This document shows positions 8,894-17,417 of a stretch of DNA of 64,000 nt, piece by piece (the stretch's first letter is position 1; each line of letters starts with the position of its first letter). This DNA comes from Corynebacterium vitaeruminis (lineage in GTDB: Bacteria > Actinomycetota > Actinomycetes > Mycobacteriales > Mycobacteriaceae). Both the position numbers and the translations under genes were made by a program. Where the stretch lies: contig NZ_JVVM01000001.1 of the NCBI RefSeq assembly GCF_001054325.1, positions 1-64,000 of the forward strand. The letters are read 5' to 3'. The notes under the pieces were generated by a model. That model was given only the letters and a program-made list of their open reading frames with translations. It made no database searches and was not told the DNA's origin.

Positions 8894-9901
8894 ATGACTC
8901 AACAGCAGCAGGACATTTTGGAACTCGCCCGAGAAAAGGTACTCGGCCGCGGCGAGGGGCTGAACTATGATGAGACCTTGGCAGTTCTCAACCTCGACGA
9001 CGACAGCATCGAGCAGCTGCTGGCGCTGGCTCACGAGGTGCGCCTGAAGTGGTGCGGCGAAGACGTTGAGGTCGAGGGCATTATCTCGCTGAAGACGGGC
9101 GGTTGCCCAGAGGACTGCCACTTTTGTTCGCAGTCGGGTCTGTTCGAGTCCCCAGTGCGTTCGGCATGGCTGGATATTCCGGCGCTGGTCGACGCCGCCA
9201 AGCAGACCGCAAAGTCGGGTGCTACTGAGTTCTGCATCGTTGCCGCAGTGAAGGGGCCAGATGAGCGACTGCTGAGCCAGATGGAGCAAGCCGTCGCCGC
9301 CATTCAGGCGGAGGTCGACATCAATGTGGCTGCATCCATGGGAATCCTGACCCAGGAGCAGGTGGACCGCCTGGCGAAGGCCGGTATTCACCGTTACAAC
9401 CACAACTTGGAGACCGCCAAGAGCTACTTCCCGCAGGTCGTTACCACCCACACTTGGGAGGAGCGCCATGACACCCTGCGCATGGTCGGCGAAGCCGGTA
9501 TGGAGGTCTGCTGTGGCGGCATCCTGGGTATGGGCGAGACCCTTGAACAGCGTGCCGAATTCGCCCAAGACCTGGCGGCGCTCAACCCGACCGAGGTGCC
9601 GATGAACTTCCTCGACCCGCGCCCGGGCACTCCGTTCGCCGGTCGCGAGCCGATGCCAGCCAAGGATGCACTGCGTGCCATCGGTGCCTTCCGACTGGCA
9701 CTGCCGAAGACCATCCTGCGTTTTGCTGGTGGTCGTGAGCTCACCCTGGGCGACCTGGGTGCAGAACAGGGTCTGCTCGGCGGTATCAACGCTGTCATTG
9801 TCGGCAATTACCTGACCACGCTGGGCCGTCCGGCGGAGCAGGACCTGGACATGCTTGGCAAGGTACGACTTCCCATTAAGGCCCTCAATGCAACTGTCTA
9901 A
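8894..9901 (+). CDS. bioB: biotin synthase BioB
   Basis: A 335-residue radical-SAM enzyme that inserts sulfur into dethiobiotin. The [4Fe-4S] motif CPEDCHFC gives Cys71, Cys75 and Cys78. Further family blocks are [30 protein letters not shown] and [11 protein letters not shown] clear ribosome site (aaggag, 8877-8882) lies 11 nt before the ATG, unlike the many leaderless genes here. It overlaps the downstream small gene, the bioB-Rv1590 arrangement of mycobacteria. The rest of the biotin pathway (bioA, bioD, bioF) is not in the window. Confidence 0.96.
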   Translation: MTQQQQDILELAREKVLGRGEGLNYDETLAVLNLDDDSIEQLLALAHEVRLKWCGEDVEVEGIISLKTGGCPEDCHFCSQSGLFESPVRSAWLDIPALVDAAKQTAKSGATEFCIVAAVKGPDERLLSQMEQAVAAIQAEVDINVAASMGILTQEQVDRLAKAGIHRYNHNLETAKSYFPQVVTTHTWEERHDTLRMVGEAGMEVCCGGILGMGETLEQRAEFAQDLAALNPTEVPMNFLDPRPGTPFAGREPMPAKDALRAIGAFRLALPKTILRFAGGRELTLGDLGAEQGLLGGINAVIVGNYLTTLGRPAEQDLDMLGKVRLPIKALNATV

Positions 9902-10190
9902 GCCTCGGACGTCTAACCCGCGAACCATGCGAACGAAGAAAATCGACTCCACAGAGCTCCTCCAGGCGATGGTGCTCGGAGATGAGCCCAAGTTTGATCC
10001 TTTCACCGGTGCAGACCTCGAAGCTGGTGAAGTGCGCGAACGCTCCTACGGCGCAAAGGCGGGGCTGGAGGCACCTCGGTTCTGTCAGCTCTGTGGCCGT
10101 CGCATGGTGGTGCAAGTGCGTCCGGACGGTTGGACCGCGTCGTGCTCGCGGCACGGTGAGGTTGACTCCGTTATGTTGGAACAGCGCTAA
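9888..10190 (+). CDS. bsaP: biotin synthase auxiliary protein BsaP (Rv1590 homologue)
   Basis: A 100-residue cytoplasmic protein in the exact place of Rv1590, directly after bioB. The C-terminal half has [20 protein letters not shown] with Cys66, Cys69 and Cys86 as a likely cluster or metal site. BsaP is known as a small Fe-S protein that actinobacterial BioB needs, probably to renew its auxiliary cluster. I start at ATG 9888 (aagg 8 nt upstream, 14-nt overlap with bioB); ATG 9927 is a shorter option. The identification rests on position and the cysteine pattern. Confidence 0.8.
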   Translation: MQLSKPRTSNPRTMRTKKIDSTELLQAMVLGDEPKFDPFTGADLEAGEVRERSYGAKAGLEAPRFCQLCGRRMVVQVRPDGWTASCSRHGEVDSVMLEQR

Positions 10191-10202
10191 AAGGCGCCGG
10201 TC

Positions 10203-10263
10203 GTGCTAGTGCACCACTCAGGCACGCTAGTGCTGGTTGTGCACTGCCACGCTAGTGCTGGTT
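10203..10263. repeat. short direct repeats with CTAGTGC core
   Basis: CACGCTAGTGCTGGTT occurs at 10223-10238 and again at 10248-10263 (25-bp period), and a third partial copy, GTGCTAGTGC, is at 10203-10212. They fill the gap between bsaP and the next gene and end just before its -10-like TAAGTT. Confidence 0.7.
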
Positions 10264-10290
10264 ACGTGCTGTGAGGTAAGTTAGTCAACT

Positions 10291-10926
10291 ATGACTATGA
10301 AAAATACCCGAGTCCCACACGTTGAGAAGCAAAGCGTGGCGATGGCCTCGGGTATTGTTCTCTTTTCCGTTGTAACGGGAACGATAGCGGGAGTGGCCTG
10401 GGCATTTTTGCGCCCAAAGCAGCAAGTGCAAATGCTGCCCAACAATCAGCTGGCGATTATTCAGGAAACCGTTGACGCTGGTTTCATCGGGCTGCTCTGG
10501 TTTGTTGCTGTCACTGCAATCAGTGGCCTGGTGCTGGGAATTACTACGTTCCGAAATCGCGCCATCACTACTCCTGTGCAGATGCTCACAGCAATTGGGT
10601 GGGCAGGTTTCTCCGCTTTGATGAGCGCAGCAGTGACGTACGTCGTCGGTCAGTCGGTTGCGGCATTGCTACAGCCGGATCTGGCGGGAATGCAGCCGGG
10701 CGATAAGTTCTCGGTGATTCCGGACTTCACCACGTATGTGGCACTGCTGGTCGCGCCTCTGGTTGCCATGCTCGCACTGTGGTCGCGGGTGCTGTTCCAA
10801 ACGGATTTCACGGAAAACAACGAGAGGTCTGAGGTCGCCGCCAAGGGCTCAGAAGTTGGCACGGATGATGCCGCAGAGGCGACCGACGTGACACCGGATA
10901 CGAACGCAGATTCGGCCACTAAGTGA
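10291..10926 (+). CDS. membrane protein in the position of Rv1591 (DUF2567-like)
   Basis: A 211-residue protein with about four transmembrane segments (about 18-40, 62-84, 95-118, 145-168) and a charged, probably cytoplasmic C-terminal tail rich in Glu, Asp and Thr. The order bioB-bsaP-this gene-nadA equals Rv1589-Rv1590-Rv1591-Rv1594. TAAGTT lies 8 nt before the ATG, so the mRNA may be leaderless. The function of the family is unknown to me, and the DUF2567 label comes from position more than from motif. Confidence 0.65.
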   Translation: MTMKNTRVPHVEKQSVAMASGIVLFSVVTGTIAGVAWAFLRPKQQVQMLPNNQLAIIQETVDAGFIGLLWFVAVTAISGLVLGITTFRNRAITTPVQMLTAIGWAGFSALMSAAVTYVVGQSVAALLQPDLAGMQPGDKFSVIPDFTTYVALLVAPLVAMLALWSRVLFQTDFTENNERSEVAAKGSEVGTDDAAEATDVTPDTNADSATK

Positions 10927-10951
10927 GGCGGTGAGGCTCTGGCGCTGGGGT

Positions 10952-10962
10952 CGTCGTAAAGC
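10952..10962 (-). repeat. intergenic 11-mer GCTTTACGACG, copy 1
   Basis: Exact copy on the minus strand, 26 nt after the stop of the membrane protein gene and 95 nt before a terminator. See the finding on this motif. Confidence 0.7.
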
Positions 10963-11056
10963 GCTGTTTTCGACTGAACAGGGGTAGTTATTGGGAAATA
11001 GGCTTATACAAGCCTTACAATTTTGGAAAATAGGTTCGTCCTCGATGTCGGTATTC

Positions 11057-11077
11057 GCCCCGTTTTAGGGGCTTTTT
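11057..11077 (+). terminator. intrinsic terminator upstream of nadA
   Basis: GCCCC (11057-11061) and GGGGC (11068-11072) enclose a 6-nt loop, followed by TTTTT at 11073-11077. It ends transcription of the gene at 10291 or attenuates entry into nadA, 143 nt downstream. Confidence 0.75.
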
Positions 11078-11220
11078 CGATATTGAGCGGCGAGCTTAGG
11101 CCTCTTGCACTTGCCCGTTTGAGTCCGCTGCGAATGCCTCCGGGAACTGTCATCGGTAACGGTGACGACGTTGTTTTCGGTCGTAGCCACAGCCCATTGA
11201 AGTAAGGACGTAGTTTTTCC

Positions 11221-12303
11221 GTGAATACCAGCCCTGCGGCCAATGCTCATGCTTCCAGCCTGCCGCGCCTTGAATCGGATTTGTACGCATCTGTAGTCGA
11301 TAAAGATGGCCGCTACGGTGGCGTGGTCGCAGACGAACACTGGGGCCAGGAAATCAAACGCCTCGCCCGCGAACGCAATGCCGTAATCCTCGCACACAAC
11401 TACCAGCTACCGGAGATCCAGGATATTGCCGATTACACCGGTGATTCCCTCGGGCTCTCTCGTATCGCTGCGGAAACCGATGCTGACGTCATCGTCTTCT
11501 GCGGCGTCCACTTCATGGCGGAAACCGCCAAGATTTTGAGCCCTGAGAAGACCGTCCTGATCCCAGATGAGCGCGCTGGCTGCTCTCTGGCGGACTCCAT
11601 CACCGCTGACGAGCTGGCCGGGTGGAAGGCTGAAAACCCGGATGCGCTGGTGGTTAGCTACGTCAACACCACCGCAGATGTGAAGGCCCTGACTGACATC
11701 TGCTGCACTTCCTCCAACGCCGTCGACGTGGTCAAGTCCATTCCGGAAGACCAGGAGATCCTGTTTAACCCGGATCAGTTCCTCGGCGCACACGTTCGTC
11801 GTGAGACCGGCCGCGACAACATCAAGGTGTGGGCTGGTGAGTGCCACGTCCACGCCAACATCAATGGTGAGGAACTCGCGCACCGCGCGGAAGAGAATGC
11901 CGATTCGCAGCTGTTCATTCACCCGGAGTGTGGTTGCGCGAACTCTGCCATTTACCTCGCAGGTGAGGGCACCATCGAGCCGGAGCGCGTGCAGATGCTC
12001 TCCACCGGCGAGATGCTGACTGAGGCGCAGAAGCTGAAGGAGAATAAGCCGAACAGCAAGGTGCTCGTGGCCACTGAGGTGGGCATGCTCCACCAGCTGC
12101 GCAAGGCCGCGCCCGATGTCAACTTTGAGCCGGTCAACGACCGCGCCTCCTGCTCGTACATGAAGCTCATCACTCCGGCGGCTCTGCTGCGCTGCCTCGT
12201 CGAAGGCGCCGATGAAGTCGACGTCGACCCCGAGGTCGCCAACAAGGCACGCGCCTCGGTAGAGCGCATGATCGCCATCGGTAACCCCGGCGGGGGCGAG
12301 TAA
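11221..12303 (+). CDS. nadA: quinolinate synthase NadA
   Basis: A 360-residue [4Fe-4S] enzyme that condenses iminoaspartate with dihydroxyacetone phosphate to quinolinate. Three-fold repeat motifs are present: [48 protein letters not shown] and [10 protein letters not shown]. Candidate cluster cysteines lie in [15 protein letters not shown] and RASCSYMK. The start is GTG 11221. It leads the nadABC operon, as in M. tuberculosis Rv1594-1596. Confidence 0.96.
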   Translation: MNTSPAANAHASSLPRLESDLYASVVDKDGRYGGVVADEHWGQEIKRLARERNAVILAHNYQLPEIQDIADYTGDSLGLSRIAAETDADVIVFCGVHFMAETAKILSPEKTVLIPDERAGCSLADSITADELAGWKAENPDALVVSYVNTTADVKALTDICCTSSNAVDVVKSIPEDQEILFNPDQFLGAHVRRETGRDNIKVWAGECHVHANINGEELAHRAEENADSQLFIHPECGCANSAIYLAGEGTIEPERVQMLSTGEMLTEAQKLKENKPNSKVLVATEVGMLHQLRKAAPDVNFEPVNDRASCSYMKLITPAALLRCLVEGADEVDVDPEVANKARASVERMIAIGNPGGGE

Positions 12304-12340
12304 CACGTTTGGTCTGCGCCCTTCATTCGACAGTTGGACA

Positions 12341-13873
12341 CTGACGTGTGACTTCCTCGTCATCGGCGGGGGAGTCGCGGGTCTTAGTGCTGCGCGCCGA
12401 GCCATTGAGCTCGGCCTCGACGTGCTGGTCATCGACAGCGTCGAGTGGCGCACCGGGGCCCGCAAACAGCTGCGTTTCGCCGATGCCGCCACGAATCTCG
12501 CCCAGGGTGGGCTCGCGGTGGTCGGGCTTGACGACGACCCCAGCGGCCATGTGGCCAATGGGTTCGATGACACCACTGATTCCCACATCGCGGATACTCT
12601 TGATGCCGGTGCCGGACACTGCGATGCAGAGGCCGTGGCTTCCATCATCCGCGCCGGTGCCGCTACGACCGAGTGGCTGATTGGGCTGGGTGCCACATTC
12701 GACCCGGCGCCGGATAACCCGGCCGTCTATTCCCGTACCAAAGAGGGCGGACATCACGCGCGGCGCATCATTCACGCCGGTGGTGACGCCACTGGTGCTG
12801 AAATTGAGCGTGCCCTAGAGGCATCTGTTACCGGCGTGCGAGTGCTGCAAAACGCAACAGCACGCCAGCTCATCGTTGATAAAGACGGTTCCGTACTGGG
12901 GGCGCTGGTAGCGGATCCCCGTGGTGGCGGCGCTATTCGCGCTGGCGCAACCCTGCTGGCTACTGGCGGCGTGGGCCATATTTACCGCGCAACCACGGCA
13001 CCCTCGGGCGCCCGCGGCGAAGCTATTGGCATGGCCGCCGATGCCGGTGCGGAGATTCGGGATATGGAATTTATCCAGTTCCACCCGACCGTGCTCTATG
13101 ACGAGCGCTCAGCAGCAGACGGCACCGGTCGCCGGCATCTCATCAGCGAAGCTGTTCGCGGTGAGGGAGCTATTCTCGTCGATTCCCGGGGCAACAGTGT
13201 GACCGCCGGCGTTGACCCACGCGGTGACCTGGCACCGCGCGATATCGTCTCGCGCGCCATCGCGACCCGCATGCGCCAGCTCGGCGAAGACCACGTCTTC
13301 CTCGATGCACGTCATATTGACAACTTCGCCACCCGCTTTCCGACGATTACAGCGGGCTTGACCGCAGCGGAGATTGATCCGACTAAGGAGCTCATTCCCG
13401 TGGCCCCGGCGGTCCACTACACCTGTGGTGGCATTGCCGTCGACCCATTTGGGGCCACCACGGTGCCTGGTCTCTTTGCGGCCGGCGAATGCTCTGCGAC
13501 GGGACTCCACGGTGCCAACAGGTTGGCATCCAATTCGTTGCTGGAGGGACTGGTCGTCGGCAAGCGTGTGGCCGAAAAAGTCGCTGAAACAGGCGCTATG
13601 CCGGTCGGGGACGAGGAGTTTGGAACGGCGATTGCGAGCCTGCCGCAGCCGCGCCCGGAGCTGGAACCGCGACAGCTTTTCCGGTTGCAGACTGCGATGC
13701 AGGAAGGCGCTGGTGTGACGCGCAACGAGCAGAGTTTGCGGCAGGCGTTGGAGGTTATCGACCGGCTCCCGCAATCGGTTCAGGTTGTGGCAGCAAGGAA
13801 AGTTGTCGAAGCAGCATTGGCACGGCCATATACTTTGGGGTGCCACACTTGGTTTGAAAAGGACGAGGATTAG
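12341..13873 (+). CDS. nadB: L-aspartate oxidase NadB, start codon unclear
   Basis: An FAD enzyme (about 510 residues) that oxidises aspartate to iminoaspartate for NadA. It shows the FAD motif FLVIGGGVAGLSAARRAIEL, NLAQGGLAVV, EGGHHARRIIHAGGDATG, MEFIQFHPTVLYDE, YTCGGIAVDPFGATTVPGLF and GLHGANRLASNSLLEGLVVG. The frame is open back to 12272 but has no ATG, GTG or TTG before GTG 12422, which lies beyond the FAD motif. I place the start at CTG 12341, which gives a family-like N-terminus (TCDFLVIGGG). A +1 frameshift from the end of nadA, or a sequence error, would also explain this. Confidence 0.85.
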   Translation: MTCDFLVIGGGVAGLSAARRAIELGLDVLVIDSVEWRTGARKQLRFADAATNLAQGGLAVVGLDDDPSGHVANGFDDTTDSHIADTLDAGAGHCDAEAVASIIRAGAATTEWLIGLGATFDPAPDNPAVYSRTKEGGHHARRIIHAGGDATGAEIERALEASVTGVRVLQNATARQLIVDKDGSVLGALVADPRGGGAIRAGATLLATGGVGHIYRATTAPSGARGEAIGMAADAGAEIRDMEFIQFHPTVLYDERSAADGTGRRHLISEAVRGEGAILVDSRGNSVTAGVDPRGDLAPRDIVSRAIATRMRQLGEDHVFLDARHIDNFATRFPTITAGLTAAEIDPTKELIPVAPAVHYTCGGIAVDPFGATTVPGLFAAGECSATGLHGANRLASNSLLEGLVVGKRVAEKVAETGAMPVGDEEFGTAIASLPQPRPELEPRQLFRLQTAMQEGAGVTRNEQSLRQALEVIDRLPQSVQVVAARKVVEAALARPYTLGCHTWFEKDED

Positions 13874-13879
13874 CTAACC

Positions 13880-14761
13880 ATGACTCTTGAGAAGGACACT
13901 TTGCGCGGGGAGTTGAATGAAAACATCACGCGTGGCCTCATTCGGACGGCGCTGCAAGAGGATATGAGCTTCGGACCGGATGTGACCTCGCTATCGACGG
14001 TCTCGGCATCTGCGCAGGCACGCGCTCGACTCGTGGCTCGGCAAGAGGGCGTTATCGCGGCTATCGATGCGGTGGAGTGGACGCTGCAAGAGGTTATCTC
14101 GGGTGAGTTCGCCGTCGAAAAGCACGTTGAAGATGGCACCCTGGTGCATCCTGGCACAGTGCTGGCAACGATTTCTGCGCCGACTCGGGGGTTGCTGACT
14201 GCTGAGCGCACAATGCTGAATATCCTCACACACGCCAGTGGCGTAGCTACTGCGACGCGCCAGTGGGCTGATGCGATTGTCGGCACCGGTGCGCGGGTGC
14301 GAGATTCCCGGAAGACGCTGCCGGGTCTGCGCAACTTAGAGAAGTATGCGGTGACCTGCGGTGGTGGTATTAACCATCGCTACGCATTGGGTGATGAGGC
14401 CCTGATTAAGGACAACCACGTGGTGGCCGTTGGTTCGGTGTCGGGTGCGCTGAAGAGGGTGCGTGCTCAGTACCCGGAGCTACCGTGCGAGGTGGAAGTC
14501 GATACGCTTGCGCAGCTCGACGAGATTCTGCCGATGAAGCCGGACATCGTCATGTTGGACAACTTCGAGGTCTGGGAAACTCAGATTGCAGTGCAGCGCC
14601 GCTCGCAGATTTCGCCGGCAACCCAGCTGGAGTCCTCCGGTGGGTTGACCATCGATGTGGCGCGTGAGTACGCATCCTGCGGTGTCGACTACCTGGCCGT
14701 GGGCGCGCTGACTCACTCGGCCAAGGTCTTCGATGTCGGACTCGACTTCGACGAGCAGTAG
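13880..14761 (+). CDS. nadC: nicotinate-nucleotide pyrophosphorylase (carboxylating) NadC
   Basis: A 293-residue quinolinate phosphoribosyltransferase that makes nicotinate mononucleotide from quinolinate and PRPP, closing the de novo NAD module. Family blocks: LTAERTMLNILTHASGVATA, RDSRKTLPGLRNLEKYAVTC, GGGINHRYALGDEALIKDNH, EVEVDTL, DIVMLDNF and LESSGGLTIDVAREYASCGV. It begins 6 nt after the nadB stop, so the two are co-transcribed. Confidence 0.96.
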   Translation: MTLEKDTLRGELNENITRGLIRTALQEDMSFGPDVTSLSTVSASAQARARLVARQEGVIAAIDAVEWTLQEVISGEFAVEKHVEDGTLVHPGTVLATISAPTRGLLTAERTMLNILTHASGVATATRQWADAIVGTGARVRDSRKTLPGLRNLEKYAVTCGGGINHRYALGDEALIKDNHVVAVGSVSGALKRVRAQYPELPCEVEVDTLAQLDEILPMKPDIVMLDNFEVWETQIAVQRRSQISPATQLESSGGLTIDVAREYASCGVDYLAVGALTHSAKVFDVGLDFDEQ

Positions 14762-14842
14762 CTGAATCCGGCAGTGAGCTCGGTGGGAGAGACGGGGCTT
14801 AACGGTGCCGAGCGGGGATCGCTGCGGTTGTGATGGTTGAAC

Positions 14843-15418
14843 TTACAGGCGACGGGCGATTTCCGCGCCAATCTCGCTTAGTGCCGACCCCCAGCGCTCC
14901 CGTGACGGCTCGTCGCAGGTTTCCTGCGCGCGGTAAAGCGCCTTTTCTGCAGCACCGATATCTCCCAAATGCAGGTGGCACTGCGCAATCTGTGCAAGCA
15001 GCGGCACGGCCTGGATATTGAGCTTGTCGGACTGGAAAAGTCCCGCCGCTAGCTCCAGGTGATCAATGGCGCGGCCCTGATGGCCTCGACGAATCTCCGC
15101 CTGGCCGTTCAGGGTGTGCCACATTGCCCAGCGCAGGTGGCGCGGCGGGGTGCCGTTAGTCGGCTCGAAGCCGTCTTTTTCCAGGTTATCCAGCAGATCC
15201 AACCAGTCCGCGGCCTTGTCCATCAGCTTTGGCGCAGAGCCACGGATGGGGCGCCCCAAGCCGTCAGTCTGCGGGGCATCAGCCTTGTCGCCGAGCTCCT
15301 CGAACCCCTGCATCAGAGTCAGGGCTGCTTCCCAGAGATTGTTTTCCTCAGCCAATGCCGTGGCGGCATCGAAAAGCTGCTGCGGGCTAGAAGTTGCGGA
15401 ATCACCAGAAGTAGTCAT
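14843..15418 (-). CDS. TPR-like protein, third of three adjacent paralogues
   Basis: A 191-residue, all-helical, soluble protein. Residues 95-190 show repeated 34-residue-like helix pairs (HTLNGQAEIRRGHQGRAIDH, LLAQIAQCHLHLGDIGAAEK) that suggest tetratricopeptide repeats. The C-terminal layout (helix pair, A-x-x-H-L-E-L-A-A, then ALYRAQ) recalls the ends of the two larger genes upstream. TAGAGT lies 8 nt before the ATG (leaderless pattern). Convergent with nadC. I do not recognise a function; TPR proteins usually bind partner proteins. Confidence 0.75.
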   Translation of the reverse strand: MTTSGDSATSSPQQLFDAATALAEENNLWEAALTLMQGFEELGDKADAPQTDGLGRPIRGSAPKLMDKAADWLDLLDNLEKDGFEPTNGTPPRHLRWAMWHTLNGQAEIRRGHQGRAIDHLELAAGLFQSDKLNIQAVPLLAQIAQCHLHLGDIGAAEKALYRAQETCDEPSRERWGSALSEIGAEIARRL

Positions 15419-15468
15419 GGCTTAACACTCTACTTTGTGCCACCGACAGCACCGAAGTGGGCGCGACG

Positions 15469-17337
15469 CTAGTAACCGTCGTCAAGCGACTGAATGATGA
15501 TGACGTCAAGGGCATCGAGAACAGGATGCCCCTCCCACACGTCGCGGGGCAGAAGCTCTTCGACGCGCCGGGCATAGGCGGCAGCGCCGTCGGAATCACC
15601 CGCGTCGAGACGGTAGCGAACGCCGGCCAACAGTGCGCGAGCGGCTTCCTCGCCATCGCCGGACTGTAGGTAGCCTTCAGCGGCGGCTTCGACGTGGTTG
15701 ATGGCCAACGTGTCGCGGCCAGCGGAGTAGAAGACGTAGGCGGCATCGTCGTGCCAGTCGGCGAGTGACCAGTCGTCGGTGATGAGCTTCTGGGAGCGCA
15801 GCAGAAGGTCCTCAGCCTCGTTGAGTGCGTGGTCGATAGTGGCGGAAGCGTCGTCGGAGACAATCTCAGCGGTGAAAGTGGCCTCGATGTTTCCGGTCTC
15901 ATCGATGTCATCGGATTCTTCGGTAGAAATGACCAGGTCAATGACATGAATGATGGAACGCGCAGCCTGCCGGTAGGCCTTGGCAGCGCCCTTGGCATCG
16001 CCGTTGCGTTCAAGGTGCTCGCCGTGTTCGATGAGCAGCTTTGCCGCCAGGCGGGGATTCTTGCCGAGCCCCGCGGCTGTGGCGGCAATGGAGAATGCCG
16101 CATCGGTGCGTTCTTCATCGGCGGTAAATGCTGACCAGTGTGCAACCGGTTCGGCGAAGCGCAGCGCCTCGTCGATCTCGTCTGCATCGAGGAGGCTACG
16201 GGCTAAAACGAGCTGGATGTCCATGGTGATGGGGTTAACCGGCATGCCCTCGGCGCTGGCGAGGGCGCGGCGGGCAATCTCGGCGGATTCCGCGAAATCG
16301 CCGTGGGCGTTGAGAAGCGCACAGAGCAGACGCACGCTGCGAAGCACGGCGACCGTGAGCTCCGCATCGAGGCCAGCCTGCACGATTGGACGCAGCTGGC
16401 GGATAGCCTCCGCCTCCTCGTCGGCTTCCAGAGAGAGGAAAGCCAGGAATTGACGCGCTTCGATCGTGGTGGTGACGGGCTCTGACTGAGGGGCTGCCGC
16501 GACACTGGCGGCGATGCGGGCGGCCTTTCGCAGTTCACCCCGGCTGTGCGCGAGCTGCGCCTCCAGCAGCTTGCGGTCGTCGAAACTGCTTCGCTTTGGT
16601 GCCCAGCGTGCGGACCACTCAGAAAGCCGACCGGCGATTTCCGCCCGGCGCGCCAGTGATGCGGCGGCACCGGCGACAGCAGCGCTGACCAGGTAGTAAT
16701 AGGCCTCGCCGGGCTGGGGAGTGGTGGCGACGATTTCCTTAGTAAGGCTAATCAGTTCGGGGATTTCAGAGTCCTCGGGGCGACGGCCGGTGATGGCATC
16801 ACCGGGGTTGGCGTCAATGAAGGCCTCAGCCTCGGCGAATGCTCCGTAAGAGCGAGCGTGCAGGATTGCGGGGCGGATGTTGGCCTCAGTGGCCCAGCGC
16901 AGCCACTCGGCGCGTGCGGCGGCGGCTTCTTCTACTAATTCCAGCTGATCGGCAACTGCGTGCCTGAGTGCGTGGAACTCGCCAATGATATCGGGGGAGT
17001 TGGTAGGCGCATCGGCCAGCCAGTGCGTGTGAGCGAACTTGGTGACAGCGCGCCAACTGGTGACATGGTCGAGTGTGGCACCGGCTTTGCGGGAGATAGC
17101 CAGCAGCTCCGGGAGAGAGTCCGGCAATGCCTTCAGCGGGGTCGGCAGGGGAGGGAAGACCAGGGGCGCGGACGCGTCCTCAGTCGCTGACATATTTTCC
17201 GGATTTACTGACGTGTAGTCAGCGTCGATGTCGGCAGCATCAGGGCTGGCATCCGCAGAGCCAACAATTTCAGAGCTAACAGTCCCATCGCCAGCCTGAA
17301 TTCCGGACTCAGAGTGATCTTCTTCCCACCACGCCAT
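15469..17337 (-). CDS. large TPR-like protein, second of three adjacent paralogues
   Basis: About 622 residues, acidic, with no membrane segment and a Ser/Asp-rich N-terminal 80 residues, followed by many helix pairs (for example AAKLLIEHGEHLERNGDAKG, AINHVEAAAEGYLQSGDGEE). The last 100 residues align by eye with the end of the upstream gene: W-x-x-A-x-W-H, then EAA-x-x-(Y/F)L, A-A-R-x-L, R-R-x-E/GDL, GHPV. I start at ATG 17337; TTG 17373 would add 12 residues. Function unknown. It lies 50 nt before the 191-residue gene, probably one operon. Confidence 0.75.
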   Translation of the reverse strand: MAWWEEDHSESGIQAGDGTVSSEIVGSADASPDAADIDADYTSVNPENMSATEDASAPLVFPPLPTPLKALPDSLPELLAISRKAGATLDHVTSWRAVTKFAHTHWLADAPTNSPDIIGEFHALRHAVADQLELVEEAAAARAEWLRWATEANIRPAILHARSYGAFAEAEAFIDANPGDAITGRRPEDSEIPELISLTKEIVATTPQPGEAYYYLVSAAVAGAAASLARRAEIAGRLSEWSARWAPKRSSFDDRKLLEAQLAHSRGELRKAARIAASVAAAPQSEPVTTTIEARQFLAFLSLEADEEAEAIRQLRPIVQAGLDAELTVAVLRSVRLLCALLNAHGDFAESAEIARRALASAEGMPVNPITMDIQLVLARSLLDADEIDEALRFAEPVAHWSAFTADEERTDAAFSIAATAAGLGKNPRLAAKLLIEHGEHLERNGDAKGAAKAYRQAARSIIHVIDLVISTEESDDIDETGNIEATFTAEIVSDDASATIDHALNEAEDLLLRSQKLITDDWSLADWHDDAAYVFYSAGRDTLAINHVEAAAEGYLQSGDGEEAARALLAGVRYRLDAGDSDGAAAYARRVEELLPRDVWEGHPVLDALDVIIIQSLDDGY

Positions 17338-17417
17338 TGGACTATCTTCACCCGTGGCATCGGAAAGATGCAAAAACTGCCAACGGTCGCGGTTCTGAAT
17401 ATTCCCGAAAACGGTTC

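Noticed and set aside
8885..10006. 373-codon open frame antisense to bioB
   Set aside because: Shadow frame; bioB is unambiguous on the plus strand.
11407..12696. 429-codon open frame antisense to nadA/nadB
   Set aside because: Shadow frame across two recognised genes.
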